Shown here: in pieces, positions 58,943 through 64,000 of the stretch
Layout: each line of letters starts with the position of its first letter
How positions within the stretch are numbered: the stretch's first letter is position 1
Assembly: GCF_958979055.1 (NCBI RefSeq)
Contig: NC_084890.1
Span: 26,360,616 to 26,424,615 of the forward strand
Length of the DNA: 64,000 bases
Source of the DNA: Alnus glutinosa
Lineage: Eukaryota; Streptophyta; Magnoliopsida; Fagales; Betulaceae
Reading direction: 5' to 3'
Position numbers and translations under genes: made by a program
Notes under the pieces: model-generated
Databases searched by the model: none
What the model saw: only the letters and a program-made list of their open reading frames with translations
What the model was told of the DNA's origin: nothing

Positions 58943-61900
58943 ATGGTGAGGGCAGAGGCTGAGAACAAGGGCTGTGGAAAGCGATGGAGCTGGGCGGTGG
59001 TTGGAGCTCTCATCACCATCTTTGTCGCTGTGGCTGTGTCTTCGAGGACTTCTCCGAATTTGTCGCTCTTCAGACTGACTCGAACGCCTTGTAACTGTGC
59101 TAAGGTGAATTCTTTTCCTTGTTTGGTTTTTTTTTTTTGGAAGTTTCATTTTTCATTTTCTTAGAGGTTCTTTTTGACCACTGAGAAAATGAAAATGCAT
59201 AGGAAGAATGGAAAATCTGAGATTCTTGAGAATACTTAAGGACAATTGAGCTAAATCGTTTTGTATTAGGCTTGATTGAGTGAAGCGTTTTTGTCATTTC
59301 TCGGTCCAAAATATTTTATAATTTCAAAAAATTTAATCAATGTTTCAGCTTTTCTTCGTGTTTCTGTCGGATCAATTATATTTTGAACTGATTTTGTAAT
59401 AGCTTTTGTTTGTTGTTTTGCTTTGTTCTGTTAGACCTGAGAGGGAAATTAGAGTTGAATTTTATTCAACTTTAGTCCTTTGCAATTTTTGACTGTTAAT
59501 TGGTTTTTGGTTTTACAATTGTTCAGTATAGCGGGATTGTTGAAGATTGTTGTTGTGATTATGAAACTGTGGACCGTCTTAATGAAGAACTGTTGCATCC
59601 ATCGCTCCAAGAGCTTGTTAAAACCTCGTTCTTCCGGTATTTCAAGGTACTGTCTTTTTAATGTATTTGTTAGGAGTAGGCTGATTATCTGAGGAACTAC
59701 TATGTGGTCCTTTTCTGTTGTATTATTTTTATGTAGTGTTTAATTAGGATATCAAGAACATGGTTAGCACTATATGAGACTTTACTGATAAAATTGTTTT
59801 TTATTTTTCCTTTTTTTATAACTAACTAATTAAAATGGTCTTTACCTATCATAATACCCATAGTTTGCAAGTTGTTTCAAAGAGCTAATATGCTTTTAAA
59901 ATCAAGCGTGTGTGTGGACTGAAATGAAATGCCTTGTCATATTAGTTACAATGTACATTTTGGAACATGTATGTTGTATCAATGCTCTATATACACACAT
60001 GCCCACATGTGCATGCACACACACACACAAGTATTGGTAGATTTTTTTTTAAAATATTTCCTTTGTTTGGCCTAGGAATACTTGTAGTCATACATCTAGG
60101 AAAAGGGAAGACATTTATTTACAGCAACTTGTAGTCATACATTTAGGAAGAGGAATATTTGTAGCCAAACCTTTTCTTTATTACTTTATGTTATTTATTA
60201 TTTGTTGTGGGGAGAGAGAGGAGTGGTCATTAAATAACGGAACTTTACTGTGATAGTAATATAAATATCGGCATGATACCAAGGTACCAACATGAAAAAC
60301 AAGTCATGTCTTTGCAGATGTTTAAAGTTTTCCTGGTCCTGCTATAGCAAATACTAACCTATATGACTGATTACATTTGGGAAATCCCTTACCATAAATA
60401 CAACCTTAGGTATTTTTTATCTAGAGCAAAAATGATCAATGTAAATATAATCCTTTTCCCCCCTTTCAAGCATTGTTACTTGCTTCTATTCTAGAAATAA
60501 TTGTTGTACTTAGCTGAATGTTCTTGTGCATCTAATTAATGGCAGGCTAAGTTGTGGTGTGACTGCCCTTTCTGGCCTGATGATGGTATGTGCCGTCTGC
60601 GGGATTGCAGCGTTTGTGAATGCCCAGAAAGCGAGTTCCCTGAATCATTTAAGGTGCCCCATTATGTCCTCTCACAAGAGGATCCTATCTGTCAAGAGGG
60701 AAAGCCGCAAGCAGCTGTCGACCGTACAATAGATAGTAAAGCTTTCAGAGGCTGGACAGAAACAGACAATCCCTGGACAAATGATGATGAAACCGACAAT
60801 TGTTCGTATCATATTTGAATTAAGTGTTGATGTTAATGTCAAATGTTAATACGAGTGGATTACATTTGTTGTTGGATGATTTTAATCCCTGAAGATTGTC
60901 TTATGGCTTACAACTGACATTCCATCTATATTTGCAGCTGAGATGACATATGTTAACCTTCAACTGAATCCTGAGCGCTATACTGGCTACACTGGTCCAT
61001 CCGCCAGAAGGATATGGGATGCTATCTACAGTGAGAACTGCCCCAAATGTGAGTTGTTCTCATTTTCTGTTCTATGTCACATATTCATGGATAATGCATT
61101 TTCTCTCATTCAAAGTGATTGTTTTTAATGGTTTTGATTAATGTTAATATATTTATTAAGGAAAATTACATTAACCTCCCTTGAGCTCTTGCAAAAATTG
61201 CATTGCATTTCCTCTCCATGTTTTGAATTAGATACTAACCTCCCTTAAATTGAATATAGCTATACACCAGTCACCTTTAAGCCACTAAAAACAAGTTTTT
61301 CAAATTAGTTTACTGATTTACCTTATCAAAAAAAAAAAAAAAAAAAAGAAGTTTACTGATTTACACACAAAAAACCCAAGCAAAAATAGTTTTTCCCAAA
61401 AATCGTAATTGACACTTGATTTCTATTTTTTTTTTCAACTTTTAATAATTTTAAAATTATGTTCTAAGAAGGAAAATTCTCCAAAAAGTAGTTTAATTTC
61501 AATAATATGAAAAATAACCAAAACTTCAAGATTGAGCGAGGAGTAACAGGTTTGTGAGAATATAAGCTGAAATAGTCCAATTTGGTTGGGACTAAGCTCC
61601 CTTAATAATTTTAGCTCCCAATGTTATTAAGTATAATAACATTGCACATTTAAAGGCAAAAATAGTATTGTATACATTTTAATCAATTTCCAATTGACAT
61701 TTTTACTTTAACAAGAAGTATTGTTTATTGATGTAGTGGATATTAATGCCTTGAGGGTGATCAGTGTATAATATTTTCGAATTTATGGTAGGCTGTTGTC
61801 TAATTCAAAACTAGTGGAGAATGCTGTGTACTTTCAGGAAATCTCGAGGGAGATAAATATTATTTTCCTTTGTTATTGTTGTTGTTATAATTATTATTAT

Positions 61901-63703
61901 TATTATTCTTCTTTTTCTTTTTCTACTTATTCATTTATTTTATCAGGCTGAGCTGAATAGTTATTTTTATTGAACAAAGGTTGCTAACCTCTTGCAATGG
62001 AATATTGTGTGCTGGGATGGGTTGGGAGGTGGGGAGGGGGACACTCCTGTGCCCCTTAACTGAATTCATTGGGAAGAGCTAGAATGATACTCTTAAATTG
62101 GTGATTAACGTCCCTGCTTCATCTCTATGCTGGGTTCTCCCACAACAATCTTTGTTTCTTTTATTTTGTGTCCATTGAGCTCCAAAAAATGATTTTTCAT
62201 GTCTGATGTTGGATATATGACATTGCATCCTCACTTTCATTGAAGTTTCAAAGAATTAAAAGTTGTTTATTTTTCTTTTTTCTGATATGATGTGGCTTTG
62301 AAGTCAATGGTATTTTCTTATTATTGTTCAAATCCTGGGCTTCATGATGCCCCTTTAATGTTACTTGTTTATACTCCATCATCTAGTGGCTAGTTGTAAT
62401 TGTTAGAATTTAATTATTGTCTTCTTTGAGAATTCACTCATTTTCTAGACATTGAGCAGTTATGATGTGAGTTCCCTTGATTCTTTACGTGATAATTATT
62501 ACTACAATGTTGTGCTGATTCAACTTCTACAGATCCATCTGAAGAGTTATGCCAAGAGGAAAAAATTTTGTACAAACTGATATCTGGTCTTCACTCATCG
62601 ATTTCAATCCATATAGCTGCTGATTATCTACTCGATGAAGCTTTAAACTTGGTACAAATTCTAGTTTATCGTACCCTTAGACACTTGCCATTTTACTTTT
62701 AACAACAGATAGCTCACATGGTTTTGCCAAATTACATATTTTAACCATTTTGATCAGTATATTTTCTTCACCCATGGTGAATGCAACTTATTTTCTGAGC
62801 CCTCTATGTTGCACGCTAAAAATTTTTATTTTTACATTTCTGTAAAGCTGTTTTAATTTTTCCTTCTATTTACTTTTAAATTTAAAAAATATAACGGTTA
62901 AAAGAAAGAATTCTGTTGGTATATTTCACTGCAGATATTTCAAAATTTTAGTTAGTAACTGATTCACTTACATGATCTTGGCTGCCACTTGCTTCATAGA
63001 AAACTTAAATTAGAGGTGGGTAGTTTCAGGTGCAAGAAAGGGTAAAGGATGAAAAACTTTGCCCAGCATAGTGGCCAAAGTATAGCCTTCCCTAAGACTT
63101 GTAGCAATAATAATGTATTGAAAGATCTGACCGTTCTTTATTTTTGCCTTTTTATCTTTTCAATTTCAGTGGGGTCAAAATCTCTCCTTGATGTATGATC
63201 GGGTCCTAAGATACCCAGATCGTGTCAGAAACTTGTACTTCACTTTTCTCTTTGTTCTTCGAGCTGTGACAAAGGTGAGTGTTAACTCTTGATTCCTTCT
63301 TCAAGCCCTATATTTTTTTTAGTGTAACTTATCGTAATATAGAAGAAATATTTCACTTGACGGAATATGTTATAACGTATTGTTATATAAACTGTACTTA
63401 TTTCTTTAATAAAGGTGTTGCATAAACTGTGTATCCTGGTAGGGCTATAATGATGAATAAAATTCATCCTGATCACAATCTCTGGCTGAATGCATTTTAG
63501 GCAGCAGATTATTTGGAATATGCTGAGTACAATACTGGTAACCCGAATGAAGACCTGAAGACGCAGTCCTTGATGAGACAGCTACTTTTCAATCCTAAAC
63601 TACAAGCTGCATGCCCAGTCCCATTTGATGAAGCCAAATTGTGGAAAGGTCAACGCGGACCTGAATTAAAGCAGCAAATACAAAAGCAATTCAGAAACAT
63701 AAG
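58943..63703 (+). CDS. ERO1: endoplasmic reticulum oxidoreductin 1 (ERO1), 5' part
   Basis: Seven coding exons: 58943-59104, 59527-59646, 60546-60801, 60938-61048, 62533-62651, 63170-63274 and 63501-63703. Phases are consistent and they encode 358 residues before the right edge. An N-terminal membrane anchor ([18 protein letters not shown]) is followed by [23 protein letters not shown], the Cys-rich segment [39 protein letters not shown] and [22 protein letters not shown]1 is a flavoprotein facing the ER lumen that reoxidises protein disulfide isomerase and passes electrons to oxygen, driving disulfide formation. The CxxCxxC active-site motif and the C-terminus lie beyond the window. The last exon ends in phase 2. 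The start is the first ATG in frame. No lesion seen. Confidence 0.95.
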
Positions 63704-64000
63704 GTGCTTCATTTGATTACTGGTCATTTTTACTTATAAATAAATCAAAAGAAAAAGTTCTTAGGTCACCTCTGGATAGTGTCTCAAGGTGTTTCTAGAA
63801 TTCATTCTTAACACTGTTTGGCAGCATTTGGGGAAATGGATTTGGAAAAACAAAGAGCAAAGGAAGGGGGAAGGGAAGAGGTTTCTTCATTTGTATGTTT
63901 GGATAGAGAAAACAAAGGAAAGAAGAAAAGGGGAAGACAATGATTTTCCTTTGTTTGGTTTGTTGAGAGAAGGCAAACGATAACTGTATCTTTATTTGAC
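63704..64000. other. ERO1 intron, cut by the window edge
   Basis: Follows the GT donor at 63704. Short open stretches here show no similarity. Confidence 0.7.

Overview
The window is nuclear DNA of a flowering plant, most likely a woody eudicot. It is AT-rich, with spliced genes (GT..AG introns), a plant-type PPR gene, a CC-type glutaredoxin, an LRR receptor kinase and a dense load of MITEs, LINE pieces, a Mutator relic and microsatellites. A Fagales-like tree is possible but is only a guess. No bacterial-type system, CRISPR array, rRNA or tRNA was found.

Layout, left to right. (1) 488-958, minus: three exons of an ALIS/CDC50 (P4-ATPase beta-subunit) gene running off the left edge. (2) 4336-6516: a decayed Mutator (MuDR-type) transposase with a PB1-like N-terminus, cut off by a MITE; a solo LTR follows at 6751-7227. 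(3) 8493-10646, plus: an intronless PLS-class E/E+ pentatricopeptide repeat gene. (4) 12592-15315, minus: a three-exon WD40 gene of the PAK1IP1/MAK11 ribosome-biogenesis family, with a LINE fragment in its first intron. (5) 16843-20034, plus: a three-exon gene for a 103-residue protein of unknown function, with a PIF/Harbinger-like element in intron 2. (6) 20.0-31.3 kb: a gene-poor transposon zone holding PIF-like elements with TAA/TTA duplications, a LINE ORF1 piece, an 817-bp non-autonomous Mutator-like element with a perfect 9-bp duplication, and a tail-only poly(T) insertion with a 14-bp duplication. (7) 31320-31724, plus: an intronless CC-type (ROXY) glutaredoxin. (8) 33.5-58.1 kb: a large local duplication in the order A-B-A'-(10.5 kb)-B'. 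The 10.5 kb between A' and B' carries a subfamily-XII LRR receptor kinase (47047-50421, minus), a retroinsertion, a 169-bp tandem array and a CACTA-like end. (9) 58943-63703+, plus: the first seven coding exons of ERO1, running off the right edge.

The genes do not form a pathway. They are independent housekeeping or signalling genes: membrane lipid flipping, organelle RNA processing, 60S ribosome assembly, redox signalling, immune perception and ER disulfide formation. The most notable structural point is that block B' ends in the probable promoter and 5' noncoding exon of ERO1, and block B is a second copy of that control region about 18 kb upstream with no ERO1 body behind it. The duplication also supplies empty sites that give relative ages for several transposon insertions.
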